Assembly (NCBI RefSeq): GCF_018294505.1
Contig: NC_057807.1
Coordinates: forward strand, 268,618,075-268,682,074
DNA: 64,000 bases
Source: Triticum aestivum
Taxonomy: Eukaryota; Streptophyta; Magnoliopsida; Poales; Poaceae
Direction of reading: 5' to 3'
Below the pieces are notes generated by a model, which was not told where the DNA came from, did no database searches, and saw only the letters and a program-made list of their open reading frames with translations. A program made the translations under genes and the position numbers. Below are positions 1 to 10,705 of this stretch, in pieces. The stretch's first letter is position 1, and every line of letters starts with the position of its first letter.

Positions 1-67
1 TGCATGACAGAAAAGTGACCTACTGTGGCAAACACGTATCATCACGGAAGTGTATTTTTTTGTAGTG
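1..67. mobile_element. CACTA transposon, terminal fragment
   Basis: The sequence ends with GTATTTTTTTGTAGTG at position 67. Its reverse complement starts CACTACAAAAAAATACACTT, the CACTA terminal signature followed by an A-run. The rest of the element lies left of the window, so size, family and coding content cannot be judged. The next three bases, CTA (68-70), would be the target duplication if the element is intact. I recognise this terminus as a common Triticeae CACTA type, but the family name is not certain. Confidence 0.7.
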
Positions 68-610
68 CTACCGCCCTGGACACCGGTAGCTTCAGCTATT
101 AAAATAGCCAGTACTACCGCAGTGTTATCGCTCTAGTAATCCTGCCAAGACAGGGGAGAATCACTCCCCTATGATAGTAGGTCCGGCACTTGGACCTGTC
201 GTATTGCTCTAACAGGGGCGCGATACTACCGTCCTGGAGATAGCAACCAGAGTACTTCTCCAATGAAGGGAGCGATACTAGAGCTGCTACCTGTAGTACT
301 ACCGGGTGTAAATAAAAATTCAAGTTGGTAGAATTTGAGGTTTTCCTCAAAAATTTGGGAAGGTTATGTGGGTGCGAAATTTTCTCGTGTACGTGTCTTG
401 ATTTCAACCATACCTTCCAACATGGACCCCCTCTTAGATGTACGGATTTCCTATGATTAAAGAAATAAAAGCGTCAGAAACACCGTCTTCGATCTTTTTC
501 CTTCCAGAGGGGAAGCTAACCATATTGTGCCACTTCTTAATATGCATGTGTAGCTTAAGAACATGGTTAGTCCGCAAATGGCGTTGTCGTAACACCAAAA
601 TCACTTAGGG
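68..610. repeat. Degenerate repeat, probable copia LTR piece
   Basis: No believable gene is present. Between about 108 and 310 a palindromic motif close to GTAGTACTACCG/GCGATACTACCG recurs, resembling the short motif arrays of some SIRE-like copia LTRs in cereals. The part at 535-605 (AGTCCGCAAATGGCG, ACCAAAATCACTTAGG) reads like the outer end of such an LTR. No boundary, PBS or partner LTR is visible, so this rests on pattern resemblance only. Confidence 0.35.
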
Positions 611-1075
611 AGGGAAATGCCCTTTCTCATGGCCCACCTAGGCATGTTTATAAGTGGGTCGTGTTTTGCCGGCACGAAGGCCTCGCCCCTAGGCCCAGAC
701 ATGACACATGTATTAAATAGACTGGCCCGCGACATCTCTAGACCTAATGGCTTGCATTATTTTTGGCCTTATGGGATGTTTTTTGGTCTATCTTTTGAGC
801 CTATTTTTTGCTATAAATATCAAAAATATTTTCTAGAAATAAACGGGCCATGCCATGTTGGCACGCGGGCCTGGCCCACTTAGCCACGTGTCGTGTTGGG
901 CACACGGGCAAGTGGACCTAGGTGGCCAGGTTGGGCTGGCCGGTGAGCTCACCTAGGTGTTGGATCCCAATTAGGCCTACTAGGCCCAAGTTAGGCCTTA
1001 CTCTTGTCTTCTCTTTATTATAATTTCTTAGATGATTACACAAACTATTTCCTGAAAGGGCCTACATGTCGCCCA
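611..1075. other. Non-coding, GGCCC/CACGGG-rich stretch
   Basis: Short words such as GGCCCA, GGCACG and CACGGGC recur between 640 and 990, including GGGCCATGCCATGTTGGCAC (844-863) and TTGGGCACACGGGCAAG (896-912). This is typical of GC-word-rich plant DNA-transposon remnants. The open frames have no recognisable protein. I see no terminal repeats and cannot assign a family. Confidence 0.3.
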
Positions 1076-2727
1076 GAGGGGGACGTGAATAGGCATTTGA
1101 AACTTTTACGACATTGAATTTATCTTAATGCAAAATTAAACTAAACGGATATTTTTCAAGAACAAATCCTAAACGTGCTAAACTCAACTAATTACACCAA
1201 CAAACTATGCTAAACAAGATATGCACTTAAAGGAAACTAGCAAAACACAAACTATATCACAAGATATAGAATCGAAGAGACAACTAAGGAATTCGAACTA
1301 GCACAAGCAAGTATGGATTGCGAAAAGTAAAGGGTGTGGGAATAAGATAACCACAAGTGTGTCAGGGACACAGATTTATCCTAAAGTTCACACTCGTGCA
1401 AGTGCTAATCTCTGTTGGAGCGGTGCCGAAGCCAAAACTCTGGAATGCCACCTAGTGGCTCACCATATTCTCCGTTTTGAGTCACCCTCAATGGATGAGT
1501 CTTGATTCACTCTAGGTTGGTATTGAAGGCAACCACCACACCTTTACATGCATCTCTGGATCACACTACAACAAGAAAGCTTTCGGAGGAACCTTGACCA
1601 CCTGGGCCTCTTCACAAAGTTCTAAAAGAGATCACTGAGTCAAGACCATCAAACCGTCTAGGAGGCGAGCCACCAAGAGTAATAAACCCGTGGACTCTCA
1701 CTCGGAGAAATTAAAGTGGGGATCTCAAACCATTGCAACAAATGTAAAGAATGATAAGCAACGTATGCTCATTTCACTCTCTCTCAATCTCATAATGTAC
1801 AACTCAAGAAAGTAGGAGATTGAACAGAGAGGAAACAATGAAGGAGATCAACAAATGGCCCCAAAATCCATCCAAAAATACCCCTTCACATAGAGAGGAG
1901 ATAGGGGTTTGAGGAAGGTGCTTTGTGCTTCCGATAGTGGTAAGAACGTGTATGGACGGCACCCAATCGGTGGGGAAAAAGAACCCTTAAATAGTCAACC
2001 TCCAAAACTAGCCGTTGGAGCTCAAACGACACCTTCCTGGACACCCCATGCCCAAGGAGTCCTCTTCGCATGGTACAAGCATATGAGCACGGGAAACCCC
2101 ATACCCACGGGGTTAAATCCCGTCTCCATGGCCTACCCACAATAGTCTAACACAGAAAATGGAAACATGCATAACTTTGTCGTATGAACTTCGAATTCGA
2201 TGATCTTGGGCTTGTTTTAAATCTATGGACAAGCTCAAGGTCCTCACATAGAGAACCACCCAAGATCAATAAGAAACAATGATGCAAAACATGCAAAGGT
2301 TTGAGCTCTCTAGATGTGACGTAATCAAGCTACTCTCCCAAAAGTCTCTCTTGATAGTACGGATATAAAACCCATAGTCCAGTCTCCTATCAAACACCAT
2401 GAGACCAGCAAAACTAGGAAAAACTAGCTAAGTTATACCTTTTCCTTGCACATTTCACTTGACCTCGACGATGAGTTAATTTTTGCCTCAAGTTAGAATC
2501 CTTTTCTTGACCATGATCACTTGATGAAGATTCTAGAATTACTTCCCCATATTGCAAGAAGGGAACCCTTCATTTAATTGCATCTTCTCATGTATATTAT
2601 CACAATGTGGACTGAACTCTTCAATGCACATAACCTCTTCATACATGCAAATTTCGATGAAGAAAAAATATTTTTAATGCTCTGGGTAAACAAACAAAAT
2701 TGATGCTCCAAAAAGCATTGTTTAAAA
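1076..2727 (-). repeat. Probable Ty1-copia LTR fragment
   Basis: The segment opens with CCCAGAGGGGGACGTGAATAGG. This is close to the CTAGAGGGGGGGTGAT that opens the better-preserved copia LTR at 8526, so orientation is probably minus. It is AT-rich, has no coding content, and runs to the LINE insertion site at 2739. Host sequence seems to resume after the second target copy at 5131. The second LTR and internal region are not visible, so this is a low-confidence call from terminal resemblance. Confidence 0.35.
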
Positions 2728-2739
2728 ATATTTTAGAGT
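2728..2739. repeat. LINE target-site duplication, left copy
   Basis: ATATTTTAGAGT here recurs exactly at 5120-5131, bracketing the LINE. Twelve bases is a normal length for target-primed reverse transcription. The two copies fix the LINE boundaries at about 2740 and 5119. Confidence 0.75.
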
Positions 2740-5119
2740 CACAAAACAGGAAGTGTGGCAAGTCATCAAAGAGATGCACCCGGATCGTGCACCTGGACCG
2801 GACGGATTCACGACAGCTTTCTATCAGCATTCCTGGCAGATCATCAAATATGACATCATGGTTGCACTATCCAAGCTCACGGTGGGTGATCACCGCGGAT
2901 TGGCCAAGCTAAATAGAGCGCTCATCGTGCTAATTCCTAAGAAGCCAGACGCCATCGAAGTAGGAGATTACAGGCCAATAAGTTTGCCACACAGCTTTTC
3001 CAAGTTGTTTGCGAAGCTGCTGGCCAACAGAGTGCGAAGGCGCATGCCCGATCTGGTCAGTGCTAACCAATCGGCTTTTATCAGAGGGAGGAATCTGCAT
3101 GATAACTATCTGCTTGTGAGGCAAGTGGCAAGGAAAAAAATCATGCTAGGAAGAATCCGGGAGTGTTCCTGAAGCTCAATATCACGCATGCTTTTGATTC
3201 ACTATCGTGGCCATTCTTGTTTGAAGTGCTCAGAGCGAAGGGATTTCGAAGCACTTTCCTGAACTGGATCGCAACCCTGCTGCAGACTGCGAGCACGAAG
3301 GTGTTGGTGAATGGGTCACCTGGGAGCAGGATATGGCATGCCAAAGGGCTTCGGCAAGGTGATCCGGTTTCACCTCTGCTGTTCGTCATTGCCATGGAGG
3401 CACTCACTGCGATCATTACTAAAGCACTACAAGTAGGAGTCCTAAGCAACTACACTGGGATATCGGCGATGCAACAATTATCAATCTACGCCGATGATGT
3501 GGCATTCTTTGTAAGGCCATCGACGCAAGATTTGGAGTTTGTGAGGTGTGCCCTGGAAATCTTTGGAGAAGCTTCCGGATTGAGAGTAAATTACAGCAAA
3601 TCCTCCGCCATTCTCATCACAAATGATGCCGAAGATAGAGCACGCGTGCAGAGCCTCCTTCAATGCCCCATTGGCGAGTTCCCCTGCCGCTACCTAGGGC
3701 TCCAGTTGGCTATCAAAAATCTGACTAAAGCTCAATGGCAACCTCTTCTTGATCAAGTTCGGCACTTTATTCCTGCATGGCAGAGAGGGCTCATGCAGCG
3801 GCCAGGTCGGCTCATTCTGGTCAAATCCGTCATTGCAGCAAGGTCGGTGCACCAACTTCTCGTGATGAAGCCGTCAATTTGGGTGCTCGAGGATATGGAT
3901 AGCTGGATGCGCGCTTTTTTCTGGGCGGGCAAAGATCGGGCTCATGGAGGTCAGTGCCTTGTAGCGTGAAATGCAATATGCAAACCTCTAACAATTGGAG
4001 GGCTTGGAGTGAAGAACTTGGGGTTGCAAGCCATCGCCCTGAGGGTGCGTTGGGAGTGGCTGCGGCGCACGGATGATCGGAGACCGTGGCAGGGACTTCA
4101 GTTCTTGGTGGATGAGGACGCGAGGATGGTGTTTGATAGCTTGGTCAAGAACGAAGTAGGAAAGGGGGACAAGGTTCTATTTTGGAGAGATAGATGGATC
4201 CATGGTTTTGCAGTACAAGACATTGCCCCGACACTGGCCAGTGCGGTTGACACCAAAACGAGGAATGCAAGAACGGTAGAGCAGGCCATGACTGGAGAAA
4301 GATGGATGCATGATGTGCCTCTGCAATACTCCATGGGTGCCCTGCTGCAAACTGTGCATCTTAGGCATGCTATTGCCACGGTGCAAAGAGACGACCTGGT
4401 AAATGATAAGTTCATTTGGCCTCATGAGAAATCAGGAGAATACACTGCAAAATCCACCTATAAGCAACTATGCCAGGGGGGATCCGTGCCCCGATGGCGG
4501 AGGCGATTTGGAGGAGTTGGGCGCCTCTGAAATGTAAGATCTTCGCTTGGTTGGCCAGACAGCACCGGTTGTGGACCTCTGACAGACGTGCGCGACACGG
4601 CTTACATGATGAGACGTCCGAGTGCTCTCTTTGTTCGCAGGAGGAGGATAACGTTGAACACATCTTGGTGCAATGCGTTTATGCTAGGGAAGTTTGGCAT
4701 ACCTGCTTCGACACACTACGACTAAACAGTCATGCACCGGAAGTCCAAGAAACCTGGGAGGCTTGGTGGAGCACTACAAGAACAGACTACCAGGGGAAGG
4801 ACATGAGAGGGTTCGATTCTCTTGTCATTGGAGTGGCTTGGTCCTTATCAAAGCAGAGGAACGCCAGAGTGTTCAACCGGCCAGAGCAAGGCAAAGGACC
4901 AAGGGAAGTAGTTAGCTGGATCTTAGAGGACATTTTCGATTGGAGGCAAGCGGGTGTTGGAGTAGGAGGACTAGATTGATTTGTGAGACATTGATCTATG
5001 TGTAATGGTTGGTGTAGGAGCTCCGGAGGTTGATGTTCGCACCGACCAACGGATTCTTGTAAATATTTTGCTCTCTTTTATAAAAATATGATACGTCATT
5101 GGCGTACTTTCGAAAATAT
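2740..5119 (+). mobile_element. 5'-truncated LINE (L1-like)
   Basis: A non-LTR retrotransposon lacking ORF1, the endonuclease and the N-terminal part of ORF2. It starts inside the reverse transcriptase and ends in an AT-rich 3' region with the grass-LINE-like stretch TTGTAAATATTTTGCTC (5057-5073) and GGCGTACTTTCGAAAA. It is flanked by a perfect 12-bp duplication. 5' truncation is the usual outcome of incomplete reverse transcription. At 2.4 kb it is well short of a full plant L1 (about 5-7 kb) and cannot be autonomous. Confidence 0.85.
2752..4979 (+). pseudogene. LINE reverse transcriptase with C-terminal zf-RVT, broken
   Basis: The product would copy LINE RNA into a nicked target. Visible in order are the RT entry block RAPGPDGF and DYRPISL, SANQSAFIRGR, motif A region (about 3178), GLRQGDPVSPLLF, the catalytic YADD box (3487-3498), then a thumb-like region and the cysteine/histidine zf-RVT domain with CSLC and CVYAREVW (about 4533-4710). 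Breaks: a frame change near 3131-3160 beside an A-run, an in-frame TGA at 3967-3969 where tryptophan is expected, and a second frame change near 4475-4485 in a G-run. Motif A reads LNITHAFDS, with Asn (AAT, 3178-3180) where this family has the metal-binding Asp. The start is missing because the copy is 5'-truncated. Identity as a plant LINE ORF2 is secure; activity is excluded. Confidence 0.9.
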
Positions 5120-5131
5120 ATATTTTAGAGT
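5120..5131. repeat. LINE target-site duplication, right copy
   Basis: Exact second copy of ATATTTTAGAGT, directly after the AT-rich LINE tail. The A and T bases shared by tail and target leave one or two bases of ambiguity in the exact LINE end. Confidence 0.75.
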
Positions 5132-5904
5132 GCTGATTTTGTTATTTTGGCTCAGACCTTCACTAATGTGATTTTATGACAAAAAATTTACACGAGGGAA
5201 AATCAAGCAGTGTTTGTTTTAGAAAAATCAGGATATTTTGAATTTGTTTTCTATTTTTAAAAATTCTATTGTCCATAAGGTGCGTTTGACCACAGGATTA
5301 GAAGGGCATTTCTGCACCTGCTCCGGGTTACACACTGTGTATTGCGTGACCGTGCCCCGTGTGTGTCAGTGTGTGTGGCTCCGCGGCGTCCCTGTGCGCA
5401 GTTGCTCCGTTCTTCGATCCGTACCGATGGCAGCAGCATGTCATGTGCACGCTCCATGGACGTGATAGAGAGAGCGCGCGCTCCGACGAGCACCATTGAT
5501 GGCAGCGATCACGACACGAGGCCTTCCCATGCACAGTTGTGACGGAGGTAGGTACCCTGCAGTGCAGGTGCAGGTAGACCGATGCAGTGAAAAGTAATTA
5601 GTACATGGCCTGTAGTGCTTCACGCAGCCGACGCGTGCGAGTGCCCACATTTCAGCGCATCACGTATATTAAAAGAGCATATTTTATGGCATAATCACTT
5701 ATCAGGGCACTTGGAGGCAAAAAAAAAAAAAAACAGCCTCCAAAAATCGTACTATCATAAAAAAATGAACATTGCTGTACGGACGACAAAGCTCAGACGA
5801 GTCCTGAACGACAGTGATAATCCAGCCGCACACATGCATGTCCACAGCAGAGCAACGGCCGCTGGATTTGTAGTCGCCCACACATCATCCACGTTTTGTC
5901 GTCT
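5132..5904. other. Non-coding, no recognised feature
   Basis: AT-rich flank followed by a moderately GC-rich stretch (about 5330-5600) and a pure A-run at 5719-5734. The short open frames overlap one another in several frames and match nothing I recognise. It may hold the 5' flank or left end of the Harbinger element downstream, but I could not find a terminal repeat. Confidence 0.4.
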
Positions 5905-6602
5905 GTAGAGCAGTTTTATATAAAAAAATGATAAAAATATTTTGGACAACTCTAAAATGCAGCACAAAGCGCTGAAAATATACAACATTTTGGCGGTTAT
6001 CGCAAAAATGAGCTACTGGCCCACGACGCCCAACCGCTGCCTTTTCTCTTCTCGCGCGCTGCCGAATCTCCAACCCGCCAGCCGGCAGCGGCGATTTTCT
6101 GCCACGAAGGCCCTTTTGCCGCCCCGACGCTCGCCCCGACGCTGCCGCTTCATCCCACCATCCCGGACGGCCACAAGAGGCCCGCCACCCCTTCGATTTC
6201 GGATCCGGCGTCTCGTCGATTTTGACCAATTTCGGCCAACCGCTGGAGCGTCGCTGCCCTTATGGCTGCCGCAGCTTGCCCACGTGCTTTGAAGGTGGAC
6301 TAACAGTTACCGTTGCACCACTATTTGCCGGACGACCGCTGGGACCAAGCTGATCGACGACAAGCTTCGCGCGGCGTCAAAAATTTTCAGCATCCAAATC
6401 GGCTTCCAAGCGTCGACGGATGTCCATCGCAGCCGTTTTCACCTTTGTCCGACTGCCATCTAGCTGTCGATAAGCCGCTAGCCAGTTTGCTCTCCTTGCA
6501 CACAATGTGTTCGACCGAATTCCTACAAAGGTAAAAAAATCGTATGTGTTTTTTGGCATGTGCACTTGAAGAATTATCTTGATAGATAGTTTTCTATTGT
6601 AG
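5905..6602 (+). promoter_or_regulatory. GC-rich leader and intron before Harbinger gene
   Basis: A TATA-like TTTATATAAAAAAATG at about 5913 precedes a C-rich leader (6020-6300), as in many grass transcripts. A probable first intron spans 6531-6602: the donor is AAAG|GTAAAAAAAT and the acceptor CTATTGTAG lies directly before the ATG at 6603. Both follow the GT-AG rule. I infer this is the promoter, leader and intron of the transposase gene; no transcript evidence exists. Confidence 0.45.
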
Positions 6603-7859
6603 ATGAGTTCGTGTGACTCCAACTTTTGGGATTATTTCTCGTCGAATGAGGAATATGACATGATCGAGGAGGAAGATGTTACTTTAGTCTTGATGATGCA
6701 CACCAACAAGAGGCCTAAGCATGGCAGTTCCATTTTTGGCCATAAGTTCTTATGAAAAGAACGGAAAGAGGCGCATGATAGATTGATGCACAACTACTTT
6801 GGCCCGAATCCTCCTTATCCAGAGAGGTACTTTCGACGCTGGTTTAGGATGTCTACAGACTTGTTTCTTCACATTTGCATTTCTGTGAAGCAACATGATC
6901 GGTCCTTCCAGCAAAGGAGGAATTGCACCGGATTATATGGACATAGCACCGAGCATAAGGTCACAACCTCATTGCGCATGATAGCCTATGGTGTCCTGAC
7001 GAATTCCACTGATGATAACTTGGCGATGGGAGAGAACACCTCAATCTTTTTCACCAAACAATTTGCAACGACGGTGGTGGAAGTGTTTGATCCAGAGTAT
7101 TTGAGAGCACCCAATGTTCAGGACAAGTTGAGACTTCTGTAGATGAACAAAGCCCATGGGTTTCCGGGTATGCTCGGCTCCATTGATTCCATGCACTGGA
7201 AGTGAAAGAACTGCCCCGCAGCATGGCATGGATAGTCCGAAGGACGCAAGCAGGATGCCACCATCATTCTTGAAGTCGCGACCGACCAAGAGACATGGAC
7301 TTGGCATGCCTATTTTGGGATACCTGGATGTTGCACTGATATCAATGTGTTGCACCCATCACCTTTTTTTACAAAGTTAGCCAATAGGGAACTACCACTG
7401 GTGAACTTCCAAGTAAATGGTCGCACATAGAACTTTGAGTATTACCTTGTGAATAGGATTTATTTGAAGTGGGAAACTTTCATTCAAGCCACTTTCAAGC
7501 CCCCAAGGTAAGAAATAACTTTATTTTCATAATGCTCAAGCGACCACTAGAAAATATGTGGAGATGTCTTTTAGGATTTTGTAACCCAATTTACTATTGT
7601 GTGAGGACTGGCTAGATTTTGGGATTAAGATATCCTTTGGTACATGATGATAGCGGAATAGCCTGTGTGATCCTACACAATATGGTCACTGAGAACGAGC
7701 ATGGACAAGATTTGAGAACGACTGGTGCGGCCAAGTAGGAGCGAATCCGACGCTTTCTTGAGGTCTACCATGACATTCGATATTTCGATACGCACAAATA
7801 TGTTCAAAAAAATGTCATGAAGGAGTGGTGGGCATGGCATGGGCAACATCGGGCCTAGT
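6603..7859 (+). pseudogene. PIF/Harbinger transposase, degenerate
   Basis: Relic of a DDE_Tnp_4 (Harbinger-type) nuclease that would cut and paste a PIF/Harbinger element. Recognisable blocks are RKEAHDRLMHNYFGPNPPYP, PERYFRRWFRMS, HSTEHKVTTSLRMIAYG, FDPEYLRAPN, then LGSIDSMHW with the first catalytic Asp (about 7185), CCTDINVLHPSPFFTKLAN with the second (about 7335), NGRT.NFEYYLV, and the C-terminal EEWWAWH..QHR before the final TAG. In-frame stops occur at 6753-6755 (TGA), 7140-7142 (TAG) and about 7203 (TGA), with frame changes after 7210. The segment with the third catalytic acidic residue (about 7500-7620) is scrambled or deleted. It starts at the ATG after the proposed intron. The usual second Myb-like ORF of such elements is absent. 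Confidence 0.85.
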
Positions 7860-8525
7860 CTTATCTTTATCTTTGTTGCATTTGTGCGATAAACTTTATT
7901 GTATTGTGTGCTAAACTTGGTTGTTGAGTTTGATAAAAAAATTAGGTTGTCGATTTGATGAACTATGTAACAATTTGACGTTCTAGAATGGTGAAATTAT
8001 TGTTAGTTTGTTTTGGATTTATTTTAGTATTTTGTATGCAATGGAGATGGAGACATAGACATGCAACTATCGTATGAATGCCCTATTTTAGGGCAACTGT
8101 TGGAGTGGTTGTGGCATATTATAGGGCAGCTATTGGAGACATCACTTTTATCATGCAAAAAAAACAACTTTTTGTGCCCTAAATTCACTCCAAATTCTTT
8201 TTGGTGCCTAAAATAGGGTAGCTATTGGAGACGCTCTAAGATCTACACCACAACTAATTTATCGAGGCACGAACGTGCGCATATATTGCCATTTCTCCTT
8301 TAAAGACATAGTAAAGATAACCAGAGGTTGGGCTTGGAAGGAACCATTCTTTGTCATTCGTGATCTCATTCGTCATCCGCTTCATCCAATCCATTTGTGG
8401 TGCGCATTACCTATGCAGTGCCCTCCACTCGTCCGATCGCGTTATCTCGTGCCTCACTGCGTCGACGTCTTCGAAGGTTCATAATGTGTGGGTCGCAGAC
8501 GTGTGTCGGGCACTTTCGTGTAGTG
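7860..8525. other. Harbinger 3' flank with short repeats
   Basis: No gene. The phrase TAGGGCAGCTATTGGAGA recurs three times in variant form (8086-8105, 8119-8138, 8212-8230). It resembles the TAGGGC/TTGGAGA words near the ends of grass PIF/Harbinger elements, so the element may end near 8240. I could not match it to an inverted copy on the left. 8240-8525 has nothing I recognise. Confidence 0.4.
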
Positions 8526-9320
8526 TGTAGGATCGAAAGTATGTCTAGAGGGGGGGTGATGAGACTACTTGACCAAATAAAAATCTATCCTTTTCCCAAT
8601 TGTATGTCTTGGCAGATTTTAGCAACTTAGCACAAGTCAAGCAATCAACATACACATGCAATTCTAAGAGTAAAGTAGTGGAATGTAAATCATTGCATAT
8701 GAAGGTAAAGGGAGGAGTTTGGAGGGAGCAAACACAATGTTGACACGGAGATTTTTGGCGTGGTTCCGATAGGTGGTGCTATCGTACATCCACGTTGATG
8801 GAGACTTCAACCCATGAAGGGTAATGGTTGCGCGAGTCCATGGAGGGATCCACCCACGAAGGATCCATGAAGAAGCAACCTTGTCTATCCCACCATGGCC
8901 ATCGCCCATGAAGGACTTGCCTCACTAGGGTAGATCTTCACAAAGTAGGCGATCTCCTTGCCCGTACAAACTCCTTGGTTCAACTCCACAATCTTGAAGG
9001 AGGATCCGAAGTAACACCTAACCAATCTAGGAGACACCACTCTCCAAAAGGTAATAGATGGTGTGTTGTTGATGAACTCCTTGCTCTTGTGCTTCAAATC
9101 ATAGTCTCCCCAACACTCATCTCTCATAGGATTGGATTTGGTGGAAAGATGATTTGAGTGGAAAGTAACTTGGGGAAGGCTAGAGATCAAGATTCATGTG
9201 GTTGGATTGGAATATCTTGGCCTTAACACATGAGTAGGTGGTTCTCTCTCAGAAAATGAATGCTGGAAGTGTAGGCATGTTCTGATGGCTTCCCCCACGA
9301 ATGAGGAGAGGGTGGAGGGG

Positions 9321-9328
9321 TATATATA
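9321..9328 (-). promoter_or_regulatory. LTR TATA box
   Basis: TATATATA sits in the central part of the copia LTR with GC-richer flanks (GGGGTATATATAGCC), the arrangement expected of an LTR pol II promoter. On the minus strand it would drive transcription leftward. Position and context only. Confidence 0.45.
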
Positions 9329-9367
9329 GCCTCCACACAAAATCTAACCATTACACACAATTTAGCA

Positions 9368-9835
9368 AACTCGGTGGGACTAAATCATAAAACTCGGTCA
9401 GACCGATTTAGTTCATAATGTGACCGTTAGGCATTTCGGTGGGACCGACATGTCAACTTGGTGGGACCGATTTCATTAGGGTTAGGGCATAACATAATCT
9501 TGGTGAGACCGATTACACAAACTCGTTGGGACCGACTTTGGTAATAAGCTAACAGAGAGTTGGTCAGGCAAACTCGGTGGGACCGATTCGCTCATCTCGG
9601 TGAGACCGAAACATTACGAAAAGGAAACAGGGAGTTTGCATTGCGAACTCGGTGGGACCGATCGCTCATCTCGGTTAGACCGAAATGATACGAAGGGAAA
9701 CACAGAGTTTGCAATCCCATCTTGGTGAGACCGAGATCCCTATCGGTGAGACCGAAGTGACTAGGGTTTCTGGCAGTGGCTATGTCAAATAAACTCGGTG
9801 GCGCCGGATAGATCAAATCGGTGGGGCTGAGTTTG
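9368..9835. repeat. Array of dispersed CGGTGGGACCGA motifs
   Basis: Variants of the near-palindrome TCGGTGGGACCGA occur at irregular spacing of roughly 25-60 bp (e.g. 9371, 9397, 9437, 9458, 9580, 9598, 9649, 9731). Each half (TCGGT/ACCGA) can pair, so transcripts could form a ladder of short hairpins. The same motif family recurs at 32225-32850, outside the LTR. Confidence 0.8.
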
Positions 9836-10191
9836 ACTTTTGATTTGGGACATATGTGGATATGAGAAAGTGGTTGAGGGTTTTTGGAGCATATCACTAA
9901 GCATTTTGAGCAAGCAAGCCATTAAGCAACACCTCATCCCCTTTTAATAGTATTGGCTTTTGCTATGGACTCAATGTGATCTTGGATCACTAAAAGTAAA
10001 ATGTAGAGTCTTGAGCTTTTAGAGCTTGTGCCAATCCTTTATCCTTAGCATTTTGAGGGGTCCACATTCCTAATCCATGCCATGCCAATCATTGAACTTT
10101 CCTGAAATATTCATCTTGAAATAGCATTAGTTCAATGAGCTATATGTTGTTAATCATTACCAAAACCACCCAAGGATAGTTGCACTTTCAA

Positions 10192-10204
10192 TCTCCCCCT
10201 TTTT
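10192..10204 (-). promoter_or_regulatory. Polypurine tract of copia element
   Basis: Reads AAAAAGGGGGAGA on the minus strand, directly adjoining the LTR start TTGAAAGTGC. It is the expected primer for plus-strand DNA synthesis and fixes element orientation as leftward. Confidence 0.8.
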
Positions 10205-10705
10205 GGTAATTGATAACAACATATAGATCAAAGCTTCGACAAATGATAATAAGATTGAAATACATCGTTGCTTTGAGAAGTATGTGATAAGCAAGAGCTC
10301 CCCTAAATTTGTGCATTATTTAAGATTTGCTTCTAAATGCAAATGCACAATCGATTAGTATCATGGGTTACTCTTCCATGTCACATACATCTTGGTGGAG
10401 TGCTCAAAATGATAACAATTAAAAGCATGCACTCATCACCAAGAAAAGTGAATGATCATATATGGATATAAGAGATAATATCATCCAAACACACATTAAA
10501 GTAGCATATGATCAAACACATGATCATTCAAGTATCTCACACAAGGACATAATGTATCAAGCAAGCATATAATAAAGTTCAACCAAATAAAGTGCAAGAG
10601 AGACAAAAAGCAACACTCTCTCTCGAAGGCCATGATCTATACATATTTCTCCCCGTTTGGCACAAGTTACCAAAAAGTTCAAATATGCATAGTGCTATGC
10701 ATCTC
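10205..10705 (-). other. Non-coding spacer between env-like ORF and PPT
   Basis: AT-rich (many ATCA/CACA words), no coding potential. It corresponds to the 3' untranslated spacer of the copia element. Nothing else is seen. Confidence 0.5.

Larger units (their letters stand above)
8526..10191 (-). repeat. 3' LTR of SIRE-like copia element
   Basis: The segment opens with TGTAGGATCGAAAGTATGTC and closes with GTTGCACTTTCAA, directly followed by a pyrimidine tract that is a good polypurine tract on the other strand. On the minus strand the LTR therefore runs from TTGAAAGTGC to CCTACA, about 1.67 kb. The env-like ORF lies immediately 5' of it. I recognise the type as a SIRE/Maximus-like Triticeae copia LTR, with the family name tentative. 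The matching 5' LTR is not clearly present, so LTR divergence cannot be used for dating. Confidence 0.75.

Noticed and set aside
1886..2145. Facing 78- and 84-codon frames on opposite strands
   Set aside because: No recognisable motif, and they lie within a probable copia LTR fragment.
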